NCBI GenBank assembly: GCA_977006965.1
Contig: OZ345370.1
Span: 992,001 to 1,056,000, forward strand
DNA: 64,000 nucleotides
Direction: 5' to 3'
From: Phymatolithon calcareum
Taxonomy: Eukaryota; Rhodophyta; Florideophyceae; Hapalidiales
The position numbers and the translations under genes were made by a program. The stretch's first letter is position 1, and each line of letters opens with the position of its first letter. The notes below the pieces were generated by a model that was not told where the DNA came from, searched no databases, and was given only the letters and a program-made list of their open reading frames with translations. Positions 10,201-19,163 of the stretch are shown one piece after another.

Positions 10201-10677
10201 TGCGAGCTTTGGGATGGATAGGAGTGCATTGACTTGGTTTATGCCGTCGGAAGGTGATACAGCATTCAGGACTCGTCTCATTTGCATTGCAATAGCAACG
10301 CTTATCTCGCGTGCCGCAACAGCTCGGACAGAGGGTATAGTGCGTACTGTGGTGCGGAGAAGGGAAGTGGTGACGGGAATAGAAGTAGGGCAGGAGGAAG
10401 AGATAGGAAGGGCAGGGTTGGATGGGAAGTTCTGAGTGGGCGGGTTAGGGTTTCCGAGCTTCTCGTGGCTTCTTAGCGGCGCGTGTTCCAACGACGTCGT
10501 CCTCCTCCTGCACAGCTGGCATTGGGACGTCGGGGGACACGAGGGCGGAGAATCGGTTTGAGGTGGACGCAGCCTGTGAGGGATCCGGGTGTACACCGAT
10601 GGGAGGTGGTACGGGAGGTCCAGGCGGTTGGTTCGTGCACCCTTGAGTGCCAGATTCAGCTGCAGCAATGGTCTCAA
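7282..10677 (-). CDS. Retrotransposon ORF2: reverse transcriptase plus restriction-like endonuclease
   Basis: The frame is open for 1,131 codons, but its first codon here is not ATG; the first ATG is at 10287, giving 1,001 residues. The reverse transcriptase spans about residues 290-620 of the open frame. Motif A is VDLSNAFNT, the GTQQGDPLG motif precedes the catalytic YADDG (about residue 536), and the thumb region follows. The C-terminal part (about residues 890-1010) has CPYC, then GDHASVC (a CCHC-like knuckle), RRHN, RRPDLLI and HVAVDVTF, matching the RPD...D pattern of restriction-like endonucleases. It would nick target DNA and prime cDNA from it. The catalytic residues look intact. The N-terminus lacks the zinc fingers and Myb domain of R2. 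How translation reaches this frame is unclear because it overlaps ORF1. Confidence 0.88.
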   Translation of the reverse strand: MRPLLQLNLALKGARTNRLDLPYHLPSVYTRIPHRLRPPQTDSPPSCPPTSQCQLCRRRTTSLEHAPLRSHEKLGNPNPPTQNFPSNPALPISSSCPTSIPVTTSLLRTTVRTIPSVRAVAAREISVAIAMQMRRVLNAVSPSDGINQVNALLSIPKLALRRSPPKGRHRRSLSAQQDVSIVRLDMVKAAAWTSLHSLLKDESAASSTARTISLPLPDATDRDCGVTAHRIRKATRQALNGDLSKALQTLDHRPLASTSDPAVIAVLRQKHPSSPAPVRGRLYDIDALPVSYILTQDDVSNALSKFNPSSGAGPDGLYPAVLRAAFNATDRISNSAEATLRNTLLPFLQRMIQGGLPTASAPMLAGANLIAIQENCDAGPRKLRPIAIGNVYRRLAGRILAKKAANGGQLKAYLKHQLAVGTKGGIEAAMHSTRHVVRKLGNDPSFVLLSVDLSNAFNTCCRQTFLDSVILNVPRLARFVHYLYSEDSPLFCGEDIIWSKAGTQQGDPLGMLLFCLVLQPVIDSLQEQFDLPLHVWYADDGSIVAPVHLARTVLCTLAKECAKYGLTLNLLKTRAWWPTMTSDYLRQLPCALQWDSERKPNTGITLFGAAIGTDGYEAAALDTRSKEVQKLLENISLIRHPQVGYRLQRYCASHPNVVYTLRCQPPSPLALSCETLDKIFAEGFAHVHRLPVEQLAAGTTARRLLHLPIRKAGMGLLSSSTTRHAAYIASVVDTTELVTELLAQAPPYSPIDALHPVMSQMHSEVADISSDPKYWIPNLLARSSAKRSDGFNPSTQRFLLDAVHNVSFDSLLPPRRPMHFPRPTSFSGIQHHELQTLRAHMLQNATEDASRVLTMTPSLRMRTRLTPAIWKTTIQRRLRLPLFPSSTPQHPTWCPYCTTYTRHGNENPLRKRRHIDISKRRRNSQDSQRLDVYGDHASVCNRGSTGYTRRHNSLLSSIAYILYGGNQSEMKYTFEPKRVTGEARRRPDLLIEPRAHGAGNLNNHVAVDVTFTSPYAPCNLPQTTKDTTSILVRLDDAKTAKYAPVLKNRIPPVQFFPFAATINAVLSPSAHDLIEKRARQRACTSALPEGVLREIFVTQITCAIHEYVSLAINARRPRTERPEAWPPDPGD

Positions 10678-11608
10678 GAGACAGATCCTCGGAGCCTACT
10701 GGTGCGAGAGAACGGTGTAGAGCAGTGAGCGCGCTAATGAATCGGGGCTTGGGACGCCATTTGAGGTCACGGAGACGCGAGATCTCTCGCTGGACAGTTA
10801 GACGAAGGGTGGCTTTCCCGGCCTCGTTCAGAGCTCCGTTGGCCAGTGGTACAGATTTGGAAAAGACAGCGGCGGGAGTGATGACGTGGGGTAGAAAGCG
10901 ATTATTTGCTTTTTTGAAATTTTCATAACATGTCGGGATGTGAACGTGGGTGCCTTCGTCCGCAAGGACGTAGACGCCATCGCCCTCAGGGGCAGCGATG
11001 ACAACAGTGGGGACAGAATGTAAGCCTCCCTGAGCGAGGGCAAGTCTGATCGCTGACGCTCGAGCGACAGGCTGTCCAGGGAAGCAGAGGTGTGAGATCG
11101 TGGGTTCGCGATCTCCGAAGGCCGTGGATGCAGCATTTTCAAAAGCATCAAGGTCGCGGCGGGACATGTGGGCGTTGTCAGGGATGTTGACAGGCTGCGC
11201 AGCCGTGTCAGGCGCAACAGGGACTGGGGGAACTGAGAATGGGACAGTAGCGGTGGCAATCTGCGCCCAAGTTAGTTGCGCGTTGGCCGCGCGGGGTTGG
11301 TCGGGAGCGGGTGCACGAGGAGTCGGGCGGGCGTGAACGGCGTTGAGCATGGAGGCCCATGAGTCAACGACCGTCAACGCCGCGCCAACTGCCTCTGGAT
11401 GACCACCCTGGCGGCGGGCCGTACGGGCGAAAGTGGACACTGCAGCGGGGTCGTGGAAATCCGGGAGATTATCACCGAATTTGATACGCAGGTGGCTGAA
11501 GAATTGGAAGAATTCCGTGGTGAGAGCGAGGACGGTGTCAGCGGGGCTCGGGTGGGGGCGGGCGCCGAGCGCATGAGGAGCACGGGCGCCATCGCGGATG
11601 GCAGGGAG
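10445..11608 (-). CDS. Retrotransposon ORF1, putative RNA-binding/gag-like protein
   Basis: The frame is open from a TAG at 11609-11611 to the stop at 10445 (about 387 codons), yet the first in-frame ATG is only at 11350. The residues upstream of it still look protein-like, for example EFFQFFSHLRIKFGDNLPDF, so the true start may be non-AUG, lost by a small frameshift, or 5' truncated. The product is Pro/Ala-rich with a central ordered part that includes VPTVVIAAPEGDGVYVLADE and a Lys/Arg-rich end. No zinc knuckle or RRM is recognised. By position it is the element's ORF1, which in other non-LTR elements binds the element RNA. Confidence 0.65.
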   Translation of the reverse strand, partial: LPAIRDGARAPHALGARPHPSPADTVLALTTEFFQFFSHLRIKFGDNLPDFHDPAAVSTFARTARRQGGHPEAVGAALTVVDSWASMLNAVHARPTPRAPAPDQPRAANAQLTWAQIATATVPFSVPPVPVAPDTAAQPVNIPDNAHMSRRDLDAFENAASTAFGDREPTISHLCFPGQPVARASAIRLALAQGGLHSVPTVVIAAPEGDGVYVLADEGTHVHIPTCYENFKKANNRFLPHVITPAAVFSKSVPLANGALNEAGKATLRLTVQREISRLRDLKWRPKPRFISALTALHRSLAPVGSEDLSLETIAAAESGTQGCTNQPPGPPVPPPIGVHPDPSQAASTSNRFSALVSPDVPMPAVQEEDDVVGTRAAKKPREARKP

Positions 11609-11611
11609 CTA

Positions 11612-12943
11612 CAGTAGTGAAGGCAGTGGTCTTTCAGAATTTCTCTTCTTGGAAGGGGCGTTCGCTGTGTGGATTTGTCACATTGCGCACCCAGAAAAAT
11701 CTTTCGTCGTCCTTTTAGCGGTGCTGCTGCATTGCCCAGATATTTCGTACTGCTCGAGTGTCTTTCCAAAAATGTAAACTAGAAAAGAAACTTCCTCTGC
11801 TTCGATCACAGTTGGGTAAAAATTGGAATAGAGAAAAAAATAGTAGGGTCAAGATTCGCTGTGCGGAGTGGGACGACGTTTGTGTCGATGAATGGCGATG
11901 TCCACACCCATTTCTTAAGCCGATAGGAAAATTCAAGACAATTTCCACATTTCGTCGCATCCATAAAGATGTACAGTATGTGCGAGGTCATTTAATTGCG
12001 CTTTGAGTTACTGCAACTTACTGCATAGGACAGATGTGATGCAGAATAAAAACTATGCACCGGTTACAATAATTGTTAAAAGGCGTGCGGATACTTCCCG
12101 AGAAATTTACTGCGGTCCTTCTGTGGTTCTGCAACTTCGGGGTGCCAGAACCCTGGGAGTTTTATCCAATAGATGAGATAATATCCGAAAACGGCAGGCC
12201 ACATGATCTTGTAAAGGTTAGGGCGTGCCTTTAAAGTGTATAACCATGCATGATTGGCAGCAATTGATGAAGCATCATGCACGACTTACTGCGAAGTCAG
12301 TCAATTTGTTAACAAAAAAAAGCTTCTCAGCACTATTTCATGATTCGTTGATCACATTTTCTGAGCACCACGATATCAGTCAAACAGATTTAATTATGCA
12401 AATATTTTTGAAGCTGCTGGTGACAGCTTAATTTCAATTAAACGGAATGTATTATTCTCATTCGACCAATCAAAGGCGATGCGAGGAAGAGCTGACAGAG
12501 CCCCATGGAGAAAATCGCCAAAAATTTCAGTTTTTATACATTACAGTAAAGAATTGTAACAACGGTCTCTTGCCTCCACAAAAGTCAACGACGGAAGACA
12601 TGCTGACACGCGGACAGGTGTCCTTTGAACCCCCTCCGCTGATTTCTTGGCCTATCACAAGCGCGCGCGAGGAATCCGCCCAGCGACGCCAAAAACCTCC
12701 GCCGTCGGCGACATTTCAATAATTTTCTAATTTTTTCTCATACTGTGCGCTGTTCAGCAACCCCGACTGTGGACCCTCGTCGACTATTTCTCACGCCAGC
12801 AGCCCACCGCAGTGTGAAAAGAAACCCGCTGAGCGGATACACTTAATCGTTCGTTCGGACAGTCAGCTCCGCTGTTTGCCCGTCCCATTCCTCACCGTAT
12901 TCCCAACCTCACCTCCATCTCGCCCATCCTTTCAAATCGAATC
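11612..12943. other. Intergenic region upstream of PABP
   Basis: No supported gene. It is AT-rich, with an ORF fragment at the left that may be the retrotransposon 5' region. The last 60 bp before the PABP ATG are strongly pyrimidine-rich on the coding strand (12880-12940), a possible feature of its 5' UTR. A TTTTTATAC box occurs near 12532, too far from the ATG to be called a promoter without transcript data. Confidence 0.45.
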
Positions 12944-15226
12944 ATGAAGGACTCTCAAGCGCAACCCGTCGCGCCGGCGAAGGAGGAATCCGCAGTTTCT
13001 CCCACTACAAAATTAACCTCTGACGTTTCGGCCACCACCTCCGCGACTTCGAGCACTTCTACGGCGGCTACCACTACTTCCACTTCCACCATTGCGCCCA
13101 AAGCCGTTGCATCCAACACGTCCATTTCGGCAGTCACCGCCGAGCCCGAGACCGCCACTGTCGCAGATGTCACTGCTGCTGCCATTCCGGCGTCGCCTAG
13201 CCTTCCGTATGCCGCTACGTCTGTTGGACAGCCGACCTCAGCTCCGTCCACCCCGGGCGGACCGGGTCAGCAGCACACATCGGCCAGTTTGTACGTGGGA
13301 GATCTCCATCCCGATATTACTGAGAATAGTCTCTATGAGATCTTTCAGGCCGTTGGTCCCGTGCAGTCAATTCGTGTTTGCAGAGATGTCGTCACTCGTC
13401 GCAGTCTTGGATACGCTTACATCAATTTCCATAATGTCTTGGACGCCGAGCGCGCTCTTGACACTATGAATTACTTTTCAAGCCCGCTCACGAAGGACAA
13501 GCCGCTTCGTATCATGTGGAAGATCCGCGATCCATCTGTTCGCAAGACAGGTGCCGGCAACATTTTTGTGAAGAGCCTTGATAAGTCGATTGACAACAAG
13601 AGCCTTTACGATACTTTCTCTCAATTTGGTAACATTTTGAGCTGCAAGGTCGCAATGGATGACCAAGGTCAGAGTCTTGGTTACGGATTTGTTCACTTCG
13701 AGACCCCCGAGGCTGCGGCCGAAGCCACCGATAAGGTCAACGGCATGCTTCTCAATGGCCGTAAGGTTTATGTCGGCAAGTTTCTGAATAAGAGGGAGCG
13801 GGAAGCAGCCGGTCAAATCAGCAAGTCCTTCACCAATGTGTATGTCAAGAATTTGGATGACTCTCTCTGCTCCGACGAGAAGTTGCGTGATCTATTTTCT
13901 GAATACGGTGATATTACTTCCATTCATGTTCCCTCTGACAATGAGGGCAAGCCCAAGGGCTTTGCGTTCGTCAACTTTTCGAACCCGGAAATGGCCATGC
14001 GTTGTTGCACGGAAATGGATGGAAAGGAGTTTGAGGGCAAGGCGATCTTTGTTGGTCGCGCTCAGAAGCGGTCCGAGCGTGAAAGTGAGCTCCGAAATAA
14101 GTACGAGCAATTGAGAATGGAGCGCATGCAGAAGTATCAGGGTGTCAACCTGTACGTCAAGAATCTATCTGACGACATTGACGATGACCGTCTCCGCCAA
14201 GAATTTTCTCCTTTCGGCACCATCACATCCTGTAAGATCATGCGTGACGATAAGAATTATTCCCGAGGATTTGGATTTGTGTGCTTCACCCAGCCGGAGG
14301 AAGCAACTAAGGCAGTGACGGAGCTGAACGGTCGAATGATCGGTCTCAAGCCTATCTATGTTGCGTTGGCGCAACGCAAAGATGTTCGTCGCGCTCAACT
14401 TGAGGCGCAGCGCAATGCGAACATGCGTCTGCCAGCAGGAGCCTTGCCCCCGGGGGCCATGTACGCTCAACCGAGCCCTTACATGTACCAACAGCCAGGT
14501 ATGGTGCAAATGGGCGGTGCTGGAATGGCTCCGGGTCGAGGCGGTGGCTACATGAACCCGCAAATGGTCGCTATGGGCCGTGGTGGTCCAGCGGGTCGTG
14601 GTGCTCCGATGAATGCCCCCTATATGGGCGCGATGGGTAGAGGCCAGCCTGGCATGAACCCGGCAATGAACCCTGCAATGATGCAGCCGTATGGCATGGC
14701 CGCCCGACCGCGTCAGAACCGCCAACGTCCTATGGGCCCAGGTCCCCAGACGCAGGGTGGCGTTCAGGGTGGACGTGGTGGCCCTGGTGGGCGTGGACGC
14801 GGTATGTCGAATGGGCAGCAGTTTAAGTACACTGTGAACGCTCGTAATGCGAACATGGGTAACGGTGTTCCGCAGCAAAGACCAGCGCCGCAGCCTACTC
14901 CCAACAATAACCAGAATAATGCTTACCCTCCTGTTGACATGAGTGCCGGAGCCTCGGCTCCACTGACTATTGAGATGCTGACTAGTGCAACCCCTGACCA
15001 GCAAAAACAGATGCTCGGGGAAAAGCTGTACCCCCAAATTGCGGAACAGCAGCCCGCTCTTGCCGGAAAGATTACCGGTATGTTGCTGGAGATGGAGAAT
15101 CCGGATATTCTCCATTTGCTTGAGTCGCCCGAGGCGCTTACGGAGCAGGTCGATGAGGCGCTGCAAGTGCTTCGTACTCATGCTGCGGCGGCGCCAGCGG
15201 AAGGTGGTCAGGGTCAAGCTGTCTAA
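12944..15226 (+). CDS. PABP: Cytoplasmic poly(A)-binding protein
   Basis: A 760-residue intronless PABP with full architecture. A low-complexity Ser/Thr/Ala N-terminal extension of about 110 residues is longer than usual. Four RRMs follow, starting near residues 115 (SLYVGDLHPDI), 205 (NIFVKSLDKSI), 298 (NVYVKNLDDS) and 402 (NLYVKNLSDDI). Then comes a Met/Gly/Arg/Pro-rich linker with RGG-like segments and a C-terminal MLLE domain (about 673-748) with KITGMLLEMEN. It binds mRNA poly(A) tails, links them to eIF4G, and recruits PAM2-containing partners through MLLE. The ATG is the first in frame after a pyrimidine-rich leader. Codon use is strongly biased, consistent with high expression. It converges with MIS12. 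Confidence 0.97.
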   Translation: MKDSQAQPVAPAKEESAVSPTTKLTSDVSATTSATSSTSTAATTTSTSTIAPKAVASNTSISAVTAEPETATVADVTAAAIPASPSLPYAATSVGQPTSAPSTPGGPGQQHTSASLYVGDLHPDITENSLYEIFQAVGPVQSIRVCRDVVTRRSLGYAYINFHNVLDAERALDTMNYFSSPLTKDKPLRIMWKIRDPSVRKTGAGNIFVKSLDKSIDNKSLYDTFSQFGNILSCKVAMDDQGQSLGYGFVHFETPEAAAEATDKVNGMLLNGRKVYVGKFLNKREREAAGQISKSFTNVYVKNLDDSLCSDEKLRDLFSEYGDITSIHVPSDNEGKPKGFAFVNFSNPEMAMRCCTEMDGKEFEGKAIFVGRAQKRSERESELRNKYEQLRMERMQKYQGVNLYVKNLSDDIDDDRLRQEFSPFGTITSCKIMRDDKNYSRGFGFVCFTQPEEATKAVTELNGRMIGLKPIYVALAQRKDVRRAQLEAQRNANMRLPAGALPPGAMYAQPSPYMYQQPGMVQMGGAGMAPGRGGGYMNPQMVAMGRGGPAGRGAPMNAPYMGAMGRGQPGMNPAMNPAMMQPYGMAARPRQNRQRPMGPGPQTQGGVQGGRGGPGGRGRGMSNGQQFKYTVNARNANMGNGVPQQRPAPQPTPNNNQNNAYPPVDMSAGASAPLTIEMLTSATPDQQKQMLGEKLYPQIAEQQPALAGKITGMLLEMENPDILHLLESPEALTEQVDEALQVLRTHAAAAPAEGGQGQAV

Positions 15227-15623
15227 GCGTTTTACTTGCTACCGGAGGAGTCTCATATATCTTGTCGTTCTCGTGTCAATGATGACCTCGTCCGTTTCCC
15301 CCTCCCTTCTCTCTCCTTTGTTGTTTTCTTGTTTTCCTGCTGTAAGGCTTTGCACCGTTTCGCTTTCCGTATACCTCCGTCTGTCCTCATGATGGTAGGG
15401 GGCTGTGTCTGCATGCGAGCAGTCTGATCAATGCAGGTTGTTTCTTCTATATATCTGTGTCAAGGTAAGCATGGGTTGCGGTGGGATGGAGGTGTCTAGA
15501 CCGAAAGGCAAACCCTGGAGTTGAGTATCGTGAAATAGAAAAAGACCAAAAAAGTAGAAAAACGAAAATGTCTTGGTTTGCTTGTTGACCAAGGAAGCGT
15601 AAACTACAGTAAATGCTGGTTTA
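15227..15623. other. Convergent 3' intergenic region, PABP and MIS12
   Basis: This is 3' flanking DNA of two converging genes. It is T-rich on the PABP strand (15290-15340), as expected for a 3' UTR. No gene is seen. Confidence 0.5.
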
Positions 15624-16529
15624 TTAATGAAGTCTCCGGAGTCTGCTTGCGAAACTCTCAATTTCTTTTATGTTTGTTTCAGGTGATTGCGCTGCCATTC
15701 CAGTATCCTTCAACACACTTGGTTTTTTTATCGCATCCTGTTCATCTGCGTCGAAGAGGGAGACTGCGTTGCCAAGTTTTTCCTCAGCTTCGAGCATAGC
15801 AACATCGTCGTCTGTCGAAATCTGCATTGAGTTTTTTCCACGCTCATGAGCCATATTGCTTGCATGATCTTCCAACGCGTAGTGACTTAATGTCAAATCG
15901 CGGACCGTTGCAGCATTCGCAGCATTCAACGCCCTCACGCATGCCTCGAACTCTTCTGCACTCTTCACCTCGACGCGAGCACAAATGTCTTCAAGTTCTG
16001 TGATACGCTGTTGCATCCCGCGCTGATGCGCGTCAATTGATTTTCGATGCGCAACTGCGTCCGCATGTCGCTGTGCGGAATTGGCGATCTGACGGTTGAT
16101 GCGGGCAAGCTCTGCGCGAAACTCGCGGTCTGCAGTGGTGTTCGCCGGCGCGCTTGCGAGTACTTGCGCCGCCGTGGCTTTGTCGGGGACTGCGAAGACG
16201 TTGCGCAACGCATACTGGCGCAGACAGGCACCGTGTTGTGCGAAGCGGGCGCGGAAGACATCGACCACTGCATTCACGGCCGGTGTTGCACACTCTGGAC
16301 GCATTCCTAGTTGGTGGAGGGAGACCTCTAAGGCATCTGCTGCGTCCAGTACCACGCCAGAAAGTAAGAGCAGTAGGTCGTTCACTAACTCCTTGGGATG
16401 AGCGCCGAATATCGCGGCGTCGCGGGCGGCACGCGAGGTGGATGCATTTAGTGCTGATGGTAACGAAGTGTCGCAAGATGACAGGGTTTCAAGCACAGGT
16501 GGGTCGGCAGACGGGCGGAGTGTCGGCAT
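15624..16529 (-). CDS. MIS12: Kinetochore protein MIS12 homolog
   Basis: A 301-residue intronless protein starting at an ATG. The region of residues 40-125 matches Mis12. IFGAHPKELVNDLLLLLSGV and DAADALEVSLHQ correspond to the helix that begins with the FG..P motif. QYALRNVFAVPDK matches plant MIS12 KYTLRHCFAVPEG almost residue for residue. The remainder is predicted coiled coil with an acidic stretch, as in the family. Mis12 is a subunit of the Mis12/MIND complex that bridges inner kinetochore proteins to NDC80 and KNL1 for chromosome segregation. It is divergent from the KEN-box protein gene, with 428 bp between their ATGs, and convergent with PABP. Identification rests on pattern memory; the family is fast-evolving. 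Confidence 0.8.
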   Translation of the reverse strand: MPTLRPSADPPVLETLSSCDTSLPSALNASTSRAARDAAIFGAHPKELVNDLLLLLSGVVLDAADALEVSLHQLGMRPECATPAVNAVVDVFRARFAQHGACLRQYALRNVFAVPDKATAAQVLASAPANTTADREFRAELARINRQIANSAQRHADAVAHRKSIDAHQRGMQQRITELEDICARVEVKSAEEFEACVRALNAANAATVRDLTLSHYALEDHASNMAHERGKNSMQISTDDDVAMLEAEEKLGNAVSLFDADEQDAIKKPSVLKDTGMAAQSPETNIKEIESFASRLRRLH

Positions 16530-16957
16530 TTCTTGCGAGTTTTGTGAACGGTTTTTCTCAAGATGTCGTGCCGTTTTTCTCTACGGACACTGCAAATGCG
16601 TGAGGATTGCTTCAAGTAAAGATGAAGGATGAGAAGCAAGCGTCGGGATTACGTCAAGGGCAGAAGGGCAGAGGTTGTGGACGTAACGGAAGGTGTTTAG
16701 TCAGATTTGCAAGTCGTTTTGGAGTAATTTTGAAGCTAGATTTGTATGATTGCTACAATATTTCAAACTTGAAATGTTGACCCAATGTGGTTTTCGCGCG
16801 CATTCCTATTTTTGGATGCACGTCTCTGAAACAACAGCCTGTCCTTTGAGATCCAAAATGCGAAGTGGTATTGCGTGCAACGGCGATGTGGGTCGGTCGC
16901 ACATGAGATATCCACAAAGCCCTGGGAAGCTGAGGAAGGGTACGCAAGGGTGTCGAC
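16530..16957. promoter_or_regulatory. Shared divergent upstream region, MIS12 and KEN-box protein
   Basis: The 428 bp between two divergent ATGs must carry both promoters, possibly a bidirectional one. No clear TATA box, E2F site or CHR-like element was recognised by eye. Confidence 0.4.
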
Positions 16958-17338
16958 ATGGTCGGAAAGGGGGGATCTCCCCAGAAATCGGCGTTAGCCG
17001 AATACTTCGAAGGAGAAATCAAATGCCCTCCCCGGATAACGCCCGTCAAGTCCCCGCAGCCCAAAAAGCGAGTTCGCTACAGAGCAAAAACTCCCGGCGT
17101 ACAAGCCGCCCATCTTTCGCAGCGCCTAACACCTTTGTTGCATGATTCGCAATTTATTCGGTCCTGGCGAAAGGACTTTAAGCCGGGATCGAGGCATGCA
17201 CGTGTCGTTATCCGTAGGAGGAGGGTACGCGCCCTGCGCCGAAGCCGTACCGGTCCAGTTAAGCATGGGTTCTTCAAGTTCAACTATGACTCGACCACCG
17301 AGTCGGGCGATTCTGACAAGGAGAACATGTCGCCGTAA
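16958..17338 (+). CDS. Small basic KEN-box protein, function unknown
   Basis: A 126-residue protein starting at an ATG and ending in DSDKENMSP. It is strongly basic (a VVIRRRRVRALRRSR run near residues 82-96) with several proline-directed phosphorylation motifs (ITPVKSP, AKTPG, a terminal MSP). The KEN tripeptide at 121-123, inside an acidic disordered tail, is the classic APC/C-Cdh1 degron. Together with its divergent pairing with MIS12 this suggests a cell-cycle-regulated chromatin or mitotic protein, but that is inference. No family is recognised; securin, sororin or shugoshin-like roles cannot be told apart. It converges with PTOX. Confidence 0.55.
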   Translation: MVGKGGSPQKSALAEYFEGEIKCPPRITPVKSPQPKKRVRYRAKTPGVQAAHLSQRLTPLLHDSQFIRSWRKDFKPGSRHARVVIRRRRVRALRRSRTGPVKHGFFKFNYDSTTESGDSDKENMSP

Positions 17339-17534
17339 TGAATATCTTTCAAGGTTCACGTTCATTTGCAATCAAGAACAAGTTTGCTCACATGCTGCCG
17401 ATGCTGCGCAAGGTGGCACGCACGACATCTGTCTTCGAGCGGTGATGCAATGAATTTAAAATTTATTGCAGCCCCCTCGTTATTAAATACCCCAAGCGAT
17501 GGTTCTTCTCACGGCATAGCTCTGACCGAAATGA

Positions 17535-19163
17535 TCACTTTTGGTCTTGCACTTCTTTCTCTCTAAGTTGCTCCCATTTTCTCCAAAAGTCCACTCGTCG
17601 TTCTGCACTAAGTTTCAATCTTCGCGATTTGCCAGTTACTTCTCGTCCGTTATATTGCACTGGTTCCCCTGTCTCTACAAACGTCACACATGCCTCCATG
17701 GCCGTCGAATGCTCTCTCTGTATCGCATGACAAAACGCAAAAACCACGTTAGAGAAGCAAAGCAAAGCAAAGGCAGAATGAGCGGTATCGAAAGTCAACA
17801 GAAAATGCAAAACTATACCTCGTCAGCGAGAATGTTTTGAAAAACATCAAACAGAGAGTTCAACTGCGGTCTGCCCCTCAAAGGCCGACCGTCAGGTGCA
17901 CCCTCTGACACTTGAAATTCGTAATAGTAGAACAAAAAGTCATTGAAGTAAACGTATGCCACCTCCGGCACTGGGAGTGACTTGAGAATTTCTGCATTGG
18001 CATCAACAAACTCGGAATATGTATCCACGGCGTGTGCCTCCAGAAGCTGACTGAACGCATAAGATTGCTTTGGCGAGATGAAAAAGAGCGCAACCAGAAT
18101 CCTGATACAGTAACAAAAAATTACGACAATTCGGCATTTGCTTGGTGGTTAGAAAAGAGGCTTAAGTTCTTCATCTCTACAAGTAAAATATATGCATGCA
18201 TGCAAAATTACCAGAAGTAGAATAAGCTGGCGTGAAACGCAGTAAATCGATCCTGAGCTCAGGAAGCAAAAACAACGACCGTTGAAATGTCAGTTCGACA
18301 CGATGTGACCAAGAAGCCGAAAAAATGTACTGTACTTACCAGCCACCTCTGATCGCCACCCAAACTCTCCATAACTGCAAGATGGTAAGCCTCGTTCAAA
18401 TCCTCTGCCAGCCAGCAATCACAAAAGCACCACTGACCTGTCAGTTCCCAAAGATGTCCCCACAAGCAAAGCATGTTCGATAAATGACCGCCTGCGCCTT
18501 ACCAGCATGATGCATATTCATCAGCGTGGGACTGCGAAACCAGCCAAGCGTGCTCAAAAGATGCAACGAGCTCGTGTACGCCTGATACGGGAGACGCGCC
18601 ACAGTTTCCAGCACCCAGAATCGCTCAATAGGACGGCCATCATAAATAAGATCCAAGAAGAAGCAAACACTGCTGTACACAAATCGCACGACCGGCCAAG
18701 CATCCGGCTTTCCCTCGCGAGCCTCACGAGCCTTCTCACGAGCTGCTATGCCGGCATTTGACAGCTGAAATCCCAGACACGACGGTGGTGCGAATTTCTC
18801 CGGGATATCGCGCCCCACGGCACGCTTCATTTCACGCAAAAATTCACGCAACTCTAAGGCGAAATTGCGACGCCCCAGCTGCCAGATGCTGGACAGCTGC
18901 ACCTGATACTTGGAATCCGTCTCCCCGTAGAAGGCATATAGTTGCTCTTGCAGCAGTTTCGAACGAGGAGTGTCGGATGCGGTGTCGCGCACATCTTCCA
19001 CCATCGAATGCTCCACGCTTTCTTCCGTCTGCCGGACGCATGCGCGTGTGATGCTCCTCGGTGCAATCGCTCCGCGTGAACGACGAGTGCTCACATCGTG
19101 CGGGGGACGCGCGAGACGGGTTACGGGGAGTGACGGAAGGAAAAATGCTGCTGTTGCAATCAT
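17535..19163 (-). CDS. PTOX: Plastid terminal oxidase (five exons)
   Basis: The plastoquinol:oxygen oxidase of the alternative-oxidase family. Five exons on the minus strand, all with GT-AG introns: 19163-18503, 18404-18340, 18252-18212, 18101-17819 and 17717-17535, totalling 410 residues. The introns are 98, 87, 110 and 101 nt; exon 3 is only 41 nt. All six di-iron ligands of the family are in place: Glu186 (LETVAR), Glu225 and His228 (NEAYH), Glu277 (LEAHA), Glu350 and His353 (DEREH). The first 60 or so residues look like a plastid transit peptide. PTOX oxidises plastoquinol at the thylakoid stroma side, supporting carotenoid desaturation and acting as an electron safety valve. The exon joins were inferred by frame and family match, not by transcripts. 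Confidence 0.92.

Larger units (their letters stand above)
7282..11608 (-). mobile_element. Non-LTR retrotransposon with ORF1 and an RT-endonuclease ORF2
   Basis: The element is on the minus strand: ORF1 (stop at 10445) is followed by ORF2 (stop at 7282) in an overlapping frame. ORF2 has reverse transcriptase and a C-terminal restriction-like endonuclease, so this is a REL-type non-LTR element rather than an APE-type LINE. Neither LTRs nor an RNase H are seen. The boundaries given are coding limits only; I could not find target-site duplications or a poly(A) tail. The long open ORF2 suggests recent activity. Base composition is GC-richer than the flanks. Confidence 0.85.
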
